DNA of 64,000 bases from assembly GCA_002500745.1 (NCBI GenBank), contig DLST01000016.1, positions 142,638 to 206,637 of the forward strand, read 5' to 3'. The notes beneath the pieces are model-generated. The model did no database searches. It saw only the letters and a list, made by a program, of their open reading frames with translations, and was not told the origin of the DNA. Numbering within the stretch: position 1 is the stretch's first letter; each line of letters opens with the position of its first letter. The position numbers and the translations under genes were made by a program. The DNA comes from Sphingobacterium sp. UBA7855. GTDB taxonomy: Bacteria > Bacteroidota > Bacteroidia > Sphingobacteriales > Sphingobacteriaceae. Positions 27,608-37,038 of this stretch are shown here, one piece after another.

Positions 27608-28198
27608 ATGGTACGGATCGCATTTCTATCTTTATTGTTTTTTTGTTTCTATTTTTCATTTTGTCGGCAGGGTATTTTTGCCTATCCAATAGTTTCTTAT
27701 GATCAGGATACTATTGAGGAAAGAGGAAGTAAACGGGATACGCTTCGTTTGGATACTGTTTCGATCAAACGCAAATCAGCAGGGGATAAATGGGGTGAAA
27801 AAAAGGAGGAATATAAATCCATCTTTTTTTGGGGCGATACGAAAAATATGGTTACCCTTCCCCATCGAGGTGGGATTGCTGTCAATCTAAACAAGCTTTA
27901 TAATAAATTTAGCCGGAAGGGACGAAATTCAAGGAAGCTCCAGCGTCAGTTTGAAAAGGAATACCATCAGGATCTGATCCGGGAAGAATGGTATCCGCTA
28001 ACGCAGGAGTATAGTAAGTTGTCGGGAGATTCGTTGCGCAAATTTAGGATATACTATGAGCCTTCCTTAAAATGGCTTCGAGAGAATGATCGTTATGAGA
28101 AGATCGCTTATATCCATCAGTGTTTAAGAAACTACCTCGATTCTGTAGACATAATCCATAAGCGGCTTCAGTTTCCGATGGGTAATGCCAAGCTTTAA
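27608..28198 (+). CDS. Secreted hypothetical protein
   Basis: This 196-residue protein starts with a hydrophobic signal-like segment (about residues 4-26, MVRIAFLSLLFFCFYFSF). The rest is highly charged, Lys/Arg-rich and predicted alpha-helical. It contains NMVTLPHRGGIAVNLNKLYN and a RKGRNSRKLQRQFEKEYH stretch. It ends one base before the convergent rsmG stop. I do not recognise a named domain. The repeat structures just upstream suggest special regulation. Confidence 0.75.
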   Translation: MVRIAFLSLLFFCFYFSFCRQGIFAYPIVSYDQDTIEERGSKRDTLRLDTVSIKRKSAGDKWGEKKEEYKSIFFWGDTKNMVTLPHRGGIAVNLNKLYNKFSRKGRNSRKLQRQFEKEYHQDLIREEWYPLTQEYSKLSGDSLRKFRIYYEPSLKWLRENDRYEKIAYIHQCLRNYLDSVDIIHKRLQFPMGNAKL

Positions 28199-28834
28199 CT
28201 ACATCGGTACATAGACCAAATATTTTGTATCGAAGAACTCTTCTTTAAAGTAATCTGACAGTGGATGTAATTCTGCTTTAAGTTTGGATTCTTTGATTTC
28301 TTCAGTGAGATCGCCTCCTTTTAAATAAAGAATGCCATTGGGAATTCCGTTTTTATCTTTTTTTGAAAACTTGTTTCTTATCCAAGGTGTAAATTCAGCG
28401 AGTCTTGTTACCGCTCTTGATAGCACAAAGTCATATTTGTCGTCCAGCTGTTCGGCACGGATATGGTCCGCTTCGACATTATTAAGCCCTAATCCGGCTG
28501 CAACTTCCCGTACGACTTTTATTTTTTTGCCAATCGAATCGACCAAGTGGAATTTGACTTCTGGAAACATAATGGCCATTGGGATGCCCGGAAAGCCCCC
28601 TCCTGTCCCCACGTCCAAAATTTGTGTTCCAGGTGTAAACTCTTGGACAAATTTGGCGATACCCAGCGAGTGTAATACATGATGTAGGTAGAGGCTATCA
28701 ATATCTTTACGCGAGATGACATTGATTTGGCTATTCCAAAACGTATATAAATCGGCTAGCTTTGCAAACTGCTCTTTCTGACTTTCAGTCAGTTTTGGAA
28801 AATAATTATAGATGATATCGACTGTTGGATTCAA
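28199..28834 (-). CDS. rsmG: 16S rRNA (guanine(527)-N7)-methyltransferase RsmG
   Basis: RsmG (GidB) methylates G527 of 16S rRNA. The 211 residues show NVISRKDIDSLYLHHVLHS and the SAM site ILDVGTGGGFPGIPMAI near residue 70. VLSRAVTRLAEFTPWI lies in the catalytic half. The start is a TTG at 28834: no ATG lies between the stop of the upstream glycosyltransferase and the conserved N-terminus. It is likely co-transcribed with the glycosyltransferase 22 nt upstream. Family length is normal. Confidence 0.94.
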   Translation of the reverse strand: MNPTVDIIYNYFPKLTESQKEQFAKLADLYTFWNSQINVISRKDIDSLYLHHVLHSLGIAKFVQEFTPGTQILDVGTGGGFPGIPMAIMFPEVKFHLVDSIGKKIKVVREVAAGLGLNNVEADHIRAEQLDDKYDFVLSRAVTRLAEFTPWIRNKFSKKDKNGIPNGILYLKGGDLTEEIKESKLKAELHPLSDYFKEEFFDTKYLVYVPM

Positions 28835-28856
28835 AGTGTGATGTTTTAAATGTGAA

Positions 28857-29999
28857 CTATTTCCAGCTTATTTTTTTCTTTTTTCTGCTGAACATACCAT
28901 TGATGCAAATATAGAAATAGTAGATGAAGTCTACCAAAGGCAACCACCAAATCAGTTCCTTTACTGCTAGTTTTTTATAGATGTTGTTAAATATTATCCA
29001 TTGTGCAATAAGCCGAAGGAGGTAGGCACTCAAAGGCACATACCAGTACATTGGGAAAGCAACTGTGGTCGCAATGACTGCTATGTAAAACAGGAATGCG
29101 GATAGCAGCTGGGTTCCCAGCATGCGTTGATGACGTTTTTTATAAATAGTAGATGCACCTGAATGCCTTGCTTTTTGTTTGTAGTAGCTTTTCCAAGTCG
29201 TTTTGGGTTCGGAATAGACAATGGATCCTGCCGACAGTACGATGTTGACATTGACCGGATTTGCATTTTGGTTGACAAATAGATCATCATCGCCCGATTT
29301 AATATGCATGTGGGCTGCAAACCCTTTGTTTCGAAAGAAGAGATCTTTTTTGTAAGCCATATTCCGACCGACCCCCATATAAGCATTCCCCTTCAGGGCA
29401 TAGGAGAAATAGCTCATGGCCGTATGACTGGTTTCAAATCGAATCAATAGATTTAATACCCCTTTTTTCTTAAAATATGGGGAATAGCCGAGTACAATTT
29501 CTGTTTCAGGTCTGAAAGCAGCTGCGACTTCTTTAAGCCATTGATTGGATTGTGGTGCACAGTCTGCATCGGTAAACACCAGTATCTCGTGTTTTGAAGC
29601 CTTGATACCCATACTTACGGCGAACTTCTTGCCATGTTTTAGGCGGATATGTTCTTTGATATCGACAATTTTTAAATTGGGATATTTTGCTTCGAATTCA
29701 TGCAATATCCAAGGTGTATTGTCTGTCGAAAAATCATTGACAACGATTACTTCAAAATTAGGATAATCTTGATGCATTATCTCCGGGAGGAATTGGGCGA
29801 TATTATCCTGTTCATTGTGTGCACAAATAATTACAGATAGCGGTGGGAATTCCGTTCCTTCCTGTATCGGTTCAATTTGATAACGGCTCAATTTACTATA
29901 TACAAATAAGATGTAGTATAATTGTATACATAGAAAAAGGCCCAATACTCCGAAAGCAATATAGGGGAGATTGGCCAAAAATACGTGAAGGTCAAGCAT
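28857..29999 (-). CDS. Family 2 glycosyltransferase, membrane-bound
   Basis: This 380-residue protein has an N-terminal membrane helix (about residues 13-33) and a GT-A domain with LSVIICAHNEQDNIAQFLP, VVNDFSTDNT and the metal-binding FTDADCAP. RHSGASTIYKKRHQ matches the QxxRH-like acceptor region, and two or three membrane helices lie at the C-terminus. This resembles membrane glycosyltransferases of cell-envelope polysaccharide synthesis. No polysaccharide cluster surrounds it. A TATCTTTG box sits 6 nt before the start codon. Confidence 0.9.
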   Translation of the reverse strand: MLDLHVFLANLPYIAFGVLGLFLCIQLYYILFVYSKLSRYQIEPIQEGTEFPPLSVIICAHNEQDNIAQFLPEIMHQDYPNFEVIVVNDFSTDNTPWILHEFEAKYPNLKIVDIKEHIRLKHGKKFAVSMGIKASKHEILVFTDADCAPQSNQWLKEVAAAFRPETEIVLGYSPYFKKKGVLNLLIRFETSHTAMSYFSYALKGNAYMGVGRNMAYKKDLFFRNKGFAAHMHIKSGDDDLFVNQNANPVNVNIVLSAGSIVYSEPKTTWKSYYKQKARHSGASTIYKKRHQRMLGTQLLSAFLFYIAVIATTVAFPMYWYVPLSAYLLRLIAQWIIFNNIYKKLAVKELIWWLPLVDFIYYFYICINGMFSRKKKKISWK

Positions 30000-30005
30000 A
30001 GCTCA

Positions 30006-30013
30006 CAAAGATA
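30006..30013 (-). promoter_or_regulatory. TAnnTTTG box 6 nt before the glycosyltransferase gene
   Basis: TATCTTTG on the minus strand is followed by TGAGCT and the ATG. The transcript would begin within about two bases of the start codon. Confidence 0.6.
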
Positions 30014-30091
30014 AGTGCTTTCCACAACTTTTTTACAGCTGAAAAATGATAATTTATTTTTGAAACATCCTGTTTGCAAATCTTTTTATAG

Positions 30092-30099
30092 TATTTTTG
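30092..30099 (+). promoter_or_regulatory. Candidate TAnnTTTG box upstream of tgt
   Basis: TATTTTTG lies 176 nt before the tgt ATG, implying a leader of about 170 nt. I found no known riboswitch fold in that leader. The upstream -33 spacing is not ideal. Confidence 0.4.
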
Positions 30100-30275
30100 C
30101 AACGTATTCTAGGGATGAATCCGGGCTTGGGCAGCAATACAGAAAGTTACGAAGCTTTTTTAATCTGCAAGTTGTTGGAAATAAGGGTTTATGGTTTTTA
30201 GTCCAACAGTCAATAATGCCATGTTCATGGTCGATCATCCTTTAAAATAGAAATAGTCTCAGAGGAAAAATATTA

Positions 30276-31406
30276 ATGAAATTTACGCTACAAGCACAAG
30301 ATAAGCTGTCTAAAGCACGTGCAGGTGTTGTCGAAACTGCACACGGTCCCATTCAAACACCTATTTTTATGCCTGTTGGTACGGCAGGTACAGTGAAAGC
30401 AATTCATCAACATGAATTGAAGAATGATATTGAAGCGCAGATTATTTTGGGTAATACCTATCATTTGTATTTAAGACCAGGATTGAATGTATTGAATAAA
30501 GCGGGTGGATTGCACAAGTTTAACGGTTGGGATGGTCCTATTTTGACCGATTCGGGTGGTTATCAGGTATATTCATTGACGGAAGTACGTAAGATTAAAG
30601 AAGAGGGGGTTACCTTTCGTTCTCATATTGATGGATCAAAGCATCTCTTTACACCAGAAAATGTCATGGATACGCAACGTATTATCGGTGCCGATATTAT
30701 TATGGCATTTGATGAGTGTACACCTTATCCATGTGATTATAATTATGCACGTCGTTCTTTGGATATGACACATCGCTGGCTAAAACGTTGTGTAGATCGT
30801 TTTGATAGTACGGATCCGCTTTATGGCTATGATCAAACTTTATTTCCAATTGTTCAAGGTTCTGTTTATAAAGATTTAAGAGTAAAATCTGCGGAGACTA
30901 TTGCCTCATTTAATCGTGATGGGAATGCGATTGGCGGATTGTCGGTAGGGGAGCCTGCGGAAGAAATGTACGCGATGACCGAGGTTGTCTGCGATATCTT
31001 GCCGCATGACAAGCCACGTTATCTTATGGGGGTGGGTACGCCCGTGAATATTCTTGAAAATATTGCCTTAGGGGTGGATATGTTCGATTGTGTCATGCCA
31101 ACCCGCAACGCTAGAAATGGTATGCTATTCACACAAAATGGGATTATCAATATCAAAAATGAGAAGTGGAAAGATGATTTTTCGCCAATAGAAGTGGAAA
31201 GCGATTTGCATGCAGATCAATTTTATTCAAAAGCTTATCTTCGACATTTGATTAAATCGCAAGAAATTCTTGGAGCACAAATTGCATCTTTGCATAATTT
31301 ACATTTTTACCTTTGGTTGGTTAATCAGGCTAGGGAGCGAATCATTGATGGAACTTTCTACGATTGGAAAAACAAAATGGTGAAAATATTGGATCAACGT
31401 TTATAA
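30276..31406 (+). CDS. tgt: tRNA-guanine transglycosylase (Tgt), zinc-site cysteines absent
   Basis: Tgt exchanges guanine-34 for the queuosine precursor preQ1 in tRNAs with GUN anticodons. The 376 residues show PVGTAGTVKAIHQHEL and TDSGGYQVYSL with the active-site Asp, AFDECTPYP, GGLSVGEP, and FDCVMPTRNARNG with the nucleophilic Asp. The part that usually reads CxCxxC before YSRAYLRH reads EVESDLHADQFYSKAYLRH here (about residues 305-323), with no cysteine, so the structural zinc site seems lost. Everything else is normal. lptF/G and a DMT transporter gene follow. Confidence 0.92.
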   Translation: MKFTLQAQDKLSKARAGVVETAHGPIQTPIFMPVGTAGTVKAIHQHELKNDIEAQIILGNTYHLYLRPGLNVLNKAGGLHKFNGWDGPILTDSGGYQVYSLTEVRKIKEEGVTFRSHIDGSKHLFTPENVMDTQRIIGADIIMAFDECTPYPCDYNYARRSLDMTHRWLKRCVDRFDSTDPLYGYDQTLFPIVQGSVYKDLRVKSAETIASFNRDGNAIGGLSVGEPAEEMYAMTEVVCDILPHDKPRYLMGVGTPVNILENIALGVDMFDCVMPTRNARNGMLFTQNGIINIKNEKWKDDFSPIEVESDLHADQFYSKAYLRHLIKSQEILGAQIASLHNLHFYLWLVNQARERIIDGTFYDWKNKMVKILDQRL

Positions 31407-31431
31407 GAGTAACTCGTTCAAGTTAAAGGAA

Positions 31432-32511
31432 ATGCTGTCGTTAATCGATCGTTACATTATTAAAAAGTATCTAAGTACTTTTTTATTCACTATGGCCATA
31501 TTTACTGTTGTCATGGTGGTTTTCGACGTGTCCGAACGATTGGATGATTTTTTAAAGTATCATGCTCCTCTAGATAAGATTATTTTTGAATATTATGCTG
31601 GGTTCATTCCTTTTTATCTGAACTTCCTTTGCCCATTGATCAATTTTATTGCGGTAATTTTCTTTACGTCCAAGATGGCGGACCAAACTGAGATTGTCCC
31701 AATTCTAAGCGCCGGGTATAGCTTTAACCGTTTGCTTCGTCCTTACATGATCGCTGCAACCCTGATATTTGCCATATCTTTGGTATTCAACATTTTTATT
31801 ATTCCGAATACGAATAAAATGAAGGTTGATTTTGAAAATATCTATGTAAAGCCACCCAAGGATAATTCGAGGGTTTCTACTCACATGCAATTGGACAAAA
31901 ACAGCTATGTGTATATAGACAATTTTGATAATACAACCAAAACAGGATACGGCTTTGTACTTGAAATTTTTAAAGGGGATACCCTCAAGGAGAAAATGAT
32001 GGCTGACCGTATTACCTGGGACTCGGTGGCAACAAAATGGAAGATCGAAGGGTATACCAATCGTATTATCAATGGACTACATGAACGCATGGATAAAGGT
32101 ACTGTTAAAGACACAACCTTGGATATGAAACCTTCGGATTTTGAGGTACGTGACAATATGTTTACCGCCATGGATACACACGAATTAAATATTCGGATCC
32201 GTAAAGAGGAAATCCGTGGTACCGGGGTGATGAACGATTTATTGCTTGAGAAATACAAGCGTTATGTGTATCCATTTTCCGCTTTTGTACTGACTTTGAT
32301 GGGTGTGGCACTGTCCTCCAAGAAAGTGCGTGGGGGTATAGGATTGAGTCTGGGTATCGGTATCGCGTTAAGTTTTACTTATATCGTCTTTATACAGTTT
32401 GCAACTATGTTTTCTTTGAAAGGGGGACTGCCACCGTTGATAGCCGTATTGATTCCAAATGTTACTTTCTTTTTGGTAGCAATATATTTGGCGATTAAAG
32501 CGCCGAAATAA
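31432..32511 (+). CDS. LptF/LptG family permease
   Basis: This 359-residue protein of the YjgP/YjgQ family is a membrane component of the ABC machine that extracts lipopolysaccharide from the inner membrane. Three helices lie near the N-terminus (about residues 14-120), a periplasmic beta-rich domain covers about 125-265, and three helices close the C-terminus. The N-terminal IDRYIIKKYLSTFLFTMAIF is typical. It follows tgt after 25 nt, a pairing seen widely in Bacteroidota. Whether it is LptF or LptG cannot be told here. Confidence 0.92.
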   Translation: MLSLIDRYIIKKYLSTFLFTMAIFTVVMVVFDVSERLDDFLKYHAPLDKIIFEYYAGFIPFYLNFLCPLINFIAVIFFTSKMADQTEIVPILSAGYSFNRLLRPYMIAATLIFAISLVFNIFIIPNTNKMKVDFENIYVKPPKDNSRVSTHMQLDKNSYVYIDNFDNTTKTGYGFVLEIFKGDTLKEKMMADRITWDSVATKWKIEGYTNRIINGLHERMDKGTVKDTTLDMKPSDFEVRDNMFTAMDTHELNIRIRKEEIRGTGVMNDLLLEKYKRYVYPFSAFVLTLMGVALSSKKVRGGIGLSLGIGIALSFTYIVFIQFATMFSLKGGLPPLIAVLIPNVTFFLVAIYLAIKAPK

Positions 32512-32607
32512 TTTTTGTTCAGTTTTCAATAACTTCAATGAGCTTGCCTTTTAAAGGGGAATAGTAGGTATTGCTCATCATTTCTATACACATGTATTCT
32601 AGAGAAT

Positions 32608-33519
32608 ATGACTAAATTTCAATTAAATCGGAATATTCTAATTCTGCATTTAACCATACTTATTTGGGGATTTACCGGGATTTTGGGGAGTCTGATCTCC
32701 GTATCTGCCCTTCATTTAGTGTGGTATCGTGTTGCAATCGCGTCTATCGCGCTGTTGATCTATTTTTTGGTAACCAAGCAGTCGATAGTAGTTTCGCGGA
32801 AACAGTTTCTCCAATTTTTTATGGTTGGAGCGGTTGTCGGGTTGCATTGGGTACTATTTTTCTATTCGATTAAAGTTTCTACAGTTTCAGTGACGTTAGT
32901 AACACTTTCCTCGGTGACATTGTTTACGGCAATATTGGAACCTATTATAAATAAAAAGCGCATTGCGCTGTTGGACATTGTTGTTGGTTTGGTCATCATT
33001 ATCGGTATTTATACCATCTTCTCTTTTGAGACACATTACCTTATTGGTCTTTTGGCCGGGCTTGGCTGTGCATTTTGTGCGAGTATATTTTCTATTGCCA
33101 ATGCACGGATGGTTAAGAAATCTAGTCCTACACTGATTACGTTTTATGAGATGATGGGGGCATGCTTTTGGATCAGCATATTGATGCTATTTACAGGAGA
33201 TTTTAATGCCGAAATGCGATTGGGACAGCAAGATCTAATCTATCTTTTATTGTTAGGGGTGGTTTGTACTGCTGTTGCTTATGTGATGGGTGTTGCCGTC
33301 ATGAAAGAGCTGTCAGCCTTTACTGTTGCGCTGACAACAAACCTGGAGCCCGTTTATGGTATTCTCTTGGCGATGTTGATCTTTGGACAGAAGGAGACCA
33401 TGAGCGGTGGCTTTTATCTTGGAGCCTGTATTGTCTTGGGGGCGGTATTCACTTACCCTTATGTAAAGACTAAATTGGAAAATAGACAAAAAGATTTGGT
33501 TATCCGTAAATTGCATTAG
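32608..33519 (+). CDS. EamA/DMT family transporter
   Basis: This 303-residue protein has ten hydrophobic helices in two EamA repeats (first about residues 8-140, second about 150-285), the drug/metabolite transporter fold. Conserved pieces are LTILIWGFTGILGSLI and, in the second repeat, ALTTNLEPVYGILLAMLIFG. Family members export amino acids or other metabolites; the substrate here is unknown. It follows the Lpt gene after 96 nt. Confidence 0.9.
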   Translation: MTKFQLNRNILILHLTILIWGFTGILGSLISVSALHLVWYRVAIASIALLIYFLVTKQSIVVSRKQFLQFFMVGAVVGLHWVLFFYSIKVSTVSVTLVTLSSVTLFTAILEPIINKKRIALLDIVVGLVIIIGIYTIFSFETHYLIGLLAGLGCAFCASIFSIANARMVKKSSPTLITFYEMMGACFWISILMLFTGDFNAEMRLGQQDLIYLLLLGVVCTAVAYVMGVAVMKELSAFTVALTTNLEPVYGILLAMLIFGQKETMSGGFYLGACIVLGAVFTYPYVKTKLENRQKDLVIRKLH

Positions 33520-33657
33520 TTGAATCAGGTGCTATCCAATCTTTTTTAGACAGCACCCGACTTATTTGATTTATACGTGTTACTCTACAGCATCGTTTCG
33601 GAGATTCAATTTTCAACAGGTTTATTTGACTTTTGATCATCTGCTGTCGCTGTTGAT

Positions 33658-36600
33658 CTATTGAAATGAAAACTCGCCAATCCCTACACTGCGTTCTTTA
33701 TTGCGGTCCAGATAGATCGTAACAATTTTTCGTTCCTGCTTTCCACTGCTATAGTAAGTATAGATTTCAGCCATGACGGCTGCTGGACCTGCTAGGGTCA
33801 GGGAACCATCGTTAAAGAAATCAACTTCAATTTTGTATTTTCCCTTCAATGCTTTTTTCAATAAAAATTGTTCAGGACCGTAGCCGCCAGTAAAGTCATT
33901 GCTGAGCCTTCCTCCAATGGCTGTGGCAGGATTACTATAAAAGCATTTTTCTTGATTTGGATCCGTTACCCAAAGGTCGATATCCGTGTTTTGTGAATTC
34001 CAGTTGATGACAACTCGAATGTCAACCGGTAGGTCTGCAATCAATTTTTTGTCCAATCTTAGGGTAGGGCCTGCCGATTTGTTTGCCTTAATGAGATTAT
34101 TGATTTCCATAACCAATGTTTCTTCAATACCGTCATCGCGGTCGGCAGCTTCCGGGGAGTAGCTCTGGGTTAAAATCCCATATAATTGTTCTAATGCTTC
34201 CTTGAACATACCTTTGTCCTGTAAGACAAGGGCATAATCGCGGTGACTTTGTGGATCCATAGGACGCCATTTTAATACCTTAGCTGTAATGAATAGTGCA
34301 TTGTCGTAATCTCCCCATTCACGTAACTTATAGGAGATGGTTTTGTACAGATCTACATTTTCAATTTGTAAGTCTGCGAGTGCACTTAAGATGAGTAAGG
34401 CTTTGTCTCGATCTCCTCTTTTGAAAAAGAAGTTTGCAACATCAAAATAGAAAGTTGGTGTTCCCATGTACTGATTCCGAAGTTGAAGATAGCTTTTGTA
34501 GGGATCTTTGGATTGAATAAGGTCCTGCAAATAGGCTTGGTCTTCTTTGATTTCGGGGATGCTGATTTTTCCGCGTATGTTAGCGATGGTGTTGGCAGTT
34601 TGTATGCCAGCTACACGTCCTTCTAAGGATTGAACAACAACTGTTTCCTGAAGAGCGTCATCAGATAAGGTCGCCATTGCCAGTTCGCTGGTTGCTGCAT
34701 GGGCAGTGCTTGAATTGCCGCCAACCGACAATCTTTTTTCACTGGCGGCATCTGATGATCTGAATTCTTCGGCTCGTGCTGTCGCGACGGGGCTGGCTGA
34801 AGGGCGCGACGGAATAGGTGTAATAGGATCCGCTGCGTTGGCGATTTCTTCAGCAACGGCAAGTTCGGGAATTGGAATCAATCTATTACGCTGTGGGTAT
34901 TTCTTTTTTTGCTGAAAATCGGTTTTCCACCAGGAGCGCAGTTGTTCTGCACTATTTTCGGCCTTATCTAAGAGATTCGCTACACGCTCTTCACGTTCGA
35001 TTGCATGTTCTTTTTGGAGTGCATTAAATTGCGGGAGTAATTCTTCTGGAGGTGTTATTGCGTAACGTATGTAATCTTCTACGGTTTCCAGTACAATTAG
35101 GCTCGTATTTCGCGTCACGATTCCGAATTGTTTACCCAAGGTTTCTATGTCCTCACGATTGTTGTCGTATTGAAGATCCAATGCTTCGATTTTCTTTTGC
35201 GCCCAGATCTGTTGTAGGTCAATTTCGCCATGATCTGGTTGCAGTGCTATGCTAATCTCTTGTGGTGCTTGTTGCCCATCTCCTACAAGTACTGTGAGCT
35301 GCTTCATTCCTGGGTGTTTCCCTAAGCCTGCGATAGAAAAATTGTCTTGTATTGGGGTACCTTTTTGAGGATAAACTTCCTCAAAATCATTTTTTTCTTT
35401 TATCCCCAGATAGATGAGGTTTATCGTATTTAGATTATTGTACGCTTGATTTACTGAAGTATTGGTTAAATTGATCATCTTTCCAATATGTTTCTGGGCG
35501 ATTTGTTTTAGGACACCATAGTCTGATCCATTGGATGAAGTGATGCAATAGACTGGATTTTCAAGGCTAATTTCACTTTGACCAAATGTGGAAAGGCCAT
35601 CGCTAAATAGCAGGTAATCGCTGGCCTGTATTACACCTGCCTTTATTTGGCTATAATCTGTACCGCCATCGTAATCAATTCCTTTGAGGTAGTTTTTGAG
35701 ATCATTCCAATTACCTTGACTTACCTGAAAGGTATGCCCTTTTACAAATTGAATATCCAATAAGCCAAGATCAACAGTCATATTGGGGTTTTCTTTAAAG
35801 AAGAGATCTAATAGCGCGAGTTCCTTTTCGATATCTCTGTTTTTACTACTGAGCGAACGGTCCCATATAATTCCAATGCTGTGCCCCCATTTTTTCTGAG
35901 CAGGTTTTACGGAGTTGACGCTTGCATTGGCAAGAAAATAAAAGGTATTGTCATTATTTGCCTGAAATAGACCTGATGTTTCCCTGTTGTCTGTTGGCAG
36001 TTGAATGACTAAATTTCGCTGGGATCTAAACTGTTGTTGATGTAAAGAAGCTGTGTAATTGTTATTGTGTTGAGAGAATGCTAGAGAACCATCTGGTTTC
36101 TCTGTGAAATCTGGCTTATGTGTATGCTGATAGACATGAATATCCAAGACGAAATTTTCAATGGGGGACGTATAGTTTAAGGGTAAATGATAGTAACGAG
36201 CCTGATCGGATGCCGTTGTCAGATTTTCCGAATAGCTGATCTGAACGGTTCGTTTCCCATTCGCTGGTAATGGGTAAATCCGAGTTCGGAAATTATTTCC
36301 TTCGACTTTTTCCAATAGTCCTGGATCGACCCTACGTGTTTCTATACTTTCAAATACTTCGGTACCTTTATTTTTATCGACTGGAACTGCCTGGCGTAAT
36401 TTCCCATTAATATCTAAGGCATAACCGCTTACGGAGACGCCTTCCGGCATGGGGAATGTCAGTTCGCCCTCGAGATCGCGATTGGTCTTATTTTCGAAGA
36501 TCATTGTCATTGTCGTTTTGGCGATATTTCCAAAGATGACGACATCTACTTTGAGGTCTGCCAACATCACCTTGTTTTGCTGGCCATTGTCGTTTATAAT

Positions 36601-36699
36601 TTTTAAACGGGGTATTTCGCGTGTAGTTCTGATCTGAGATTTCGTATTCACATTGGAAAATACCAAAATTATGAAAAGGGCAATTATGATCTTTTTCAT
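33658..36699 (-). CDS. VIT/VWA-domain protein with embedded TonB-plug-like motif and DUF2135 C-terminus
   Basis: From the ATG at 36699 (MKKIIIALFIILVFSNVNT, a signal peptide) the protein has 1013 residues. A VIT domain covers about residues 30-160. It is followed by a von Willebrand A-like domain with the MIDAS-like DRSLS near 277 and GGTD. A linker from about 620 holds QSLEGRVAGIQ and IRG (about 690-715), which resemble the plug signature of SusC/TonB-dependent receptors. TPR-like repeats and a C-terminal DUF2135 (about 893-1005) complete it. An upstream start at 36753 would spoil the signal peptide. It is predicted to be periplasmic or surface-located. Function unknown. Confidence 0.9.
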   Translation of the reverse strand: MKKIIIALFIILVFSNVNTKSQIRTTREIPRLKIINDNGQQNKVMLADLKVDVVIFGNIAKTTMTMIFENKTNRDLEGELTFPMPEGVSVSGYALDINGKLRQAVPVDKNKGTEVFESIETRRVDPGLLEKVEGNNFRTRIYPLPANGKRTVQISYSENLTTASDQARYYHLPLNYTSPIENFVLDIHVYQHTHKPDFTEKPDGSLAFSQHNNNYTASLHQQQFRSQRNLVIQLPTDNRETSGLFQANNDNTFYFLANASVNSVKPAQKKWGHSIGIIWDRSLSSKNRDIEKELALLDLFFKENPNMTVDLGLLDIQFVKGHTFQVSQGNWNDLKNYLKGIDYDGGTDYSQIKAGVIQASDYLLFSDGLSTFGQSEISLENPVYCITSSNGSDYGVLKQIAQKHIGKMINLTNTSVNQAYNNLNTINLIYLGIKEKNDFEEVYPQKGTPIQDNFSIAGLGKHPGMKQLTVLVGDGQQAPQEISIALQPDHGEIDLQQIWAQKKIEALDLQYDNNREDIETLGKQFGIVTRNTSLIVLETVEDYIRYAITPPEELLPQFNALQKEHAIEREERVANLLDKAENSAEQLRSWWKTDFQQKKKYPQRNRLIPIPELAVAEEIANAADPITPIPSRPSASPVATARAEEFRSSDAASEKRLSVGGNSSTAHAATSELAMATLSDDALQETVVVQSLEGRVAGIQTANTIANIRGKISIPEIKEDQAYLQDLIQSKDPYKSYLQLRNQYMGTPTFYFDVANFFFKRGDRDKALLILSALADLQIENVDLYKTISYKLREWGDYDNALFITAKVLKWRPMDPQSHRDYALVLQDKGMFKEALEQLYGILTQSYSPEAADRDDGIEETLVMEINNLIKANKSAGPTLRLDKKLIADLPVDIRVVINWNSQNTDIDLWVTDPNQEKCFYSNPATAIGGRLSNDFTGGYGPEQFLLKKALKGKYKIEVDFFNDGSLTLAGPAAVMAEIYTYYSSGKQERKIVTIYLDRNKERSVGIGEFSFQ

Positions 36700-37038
36700 C
36701 TTTCTATGTTTAGTAGGTGAGGTCCGTGAATACATCGATGGTTCGCGGCTCAATTAGCTTTTATTTTTCTAGTGATGCAGGAAAATTCAAAATTCCATAA
36801 CCGCGGGTATTTAATTTTTATAGGGTGATTTTTGCGATAGATGTAGTTTATTTAAACTTATGTTAATGATTGGCTAATATCTGGCCATTATGTTTGCAGC
36901 AGTATTCGGACAGCCGGCCAAGCATAGATCGTTTAGATTAACCGTACTGTTTTATCAGGGATGCAAGGTGAGAGGAATAAAATTTGGTTATTCGAATAAA
37001 CCTGAACAGCAGTAAGCATTATTTAAAAATTTGAACAG

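Noticed and set aside
30015..30245. 76-codon frame upstream of tgt
   Set aside because: Starts before the tgt promoter candidate, with no family resemblance and mixed composition.
30100..30275. PreQ1 or other riboswitch in the tgt leader
   Set aside because: I could not fold the leader into a preQ1 aptamer, and no strong hairpin with a T-run is present.
36700..37038. Gene search in the 339-bp gap before the phytase-like gene
   Set aside because: No frame with plausible composition, no RNA fold and no clear promoter box found; left unassigned.
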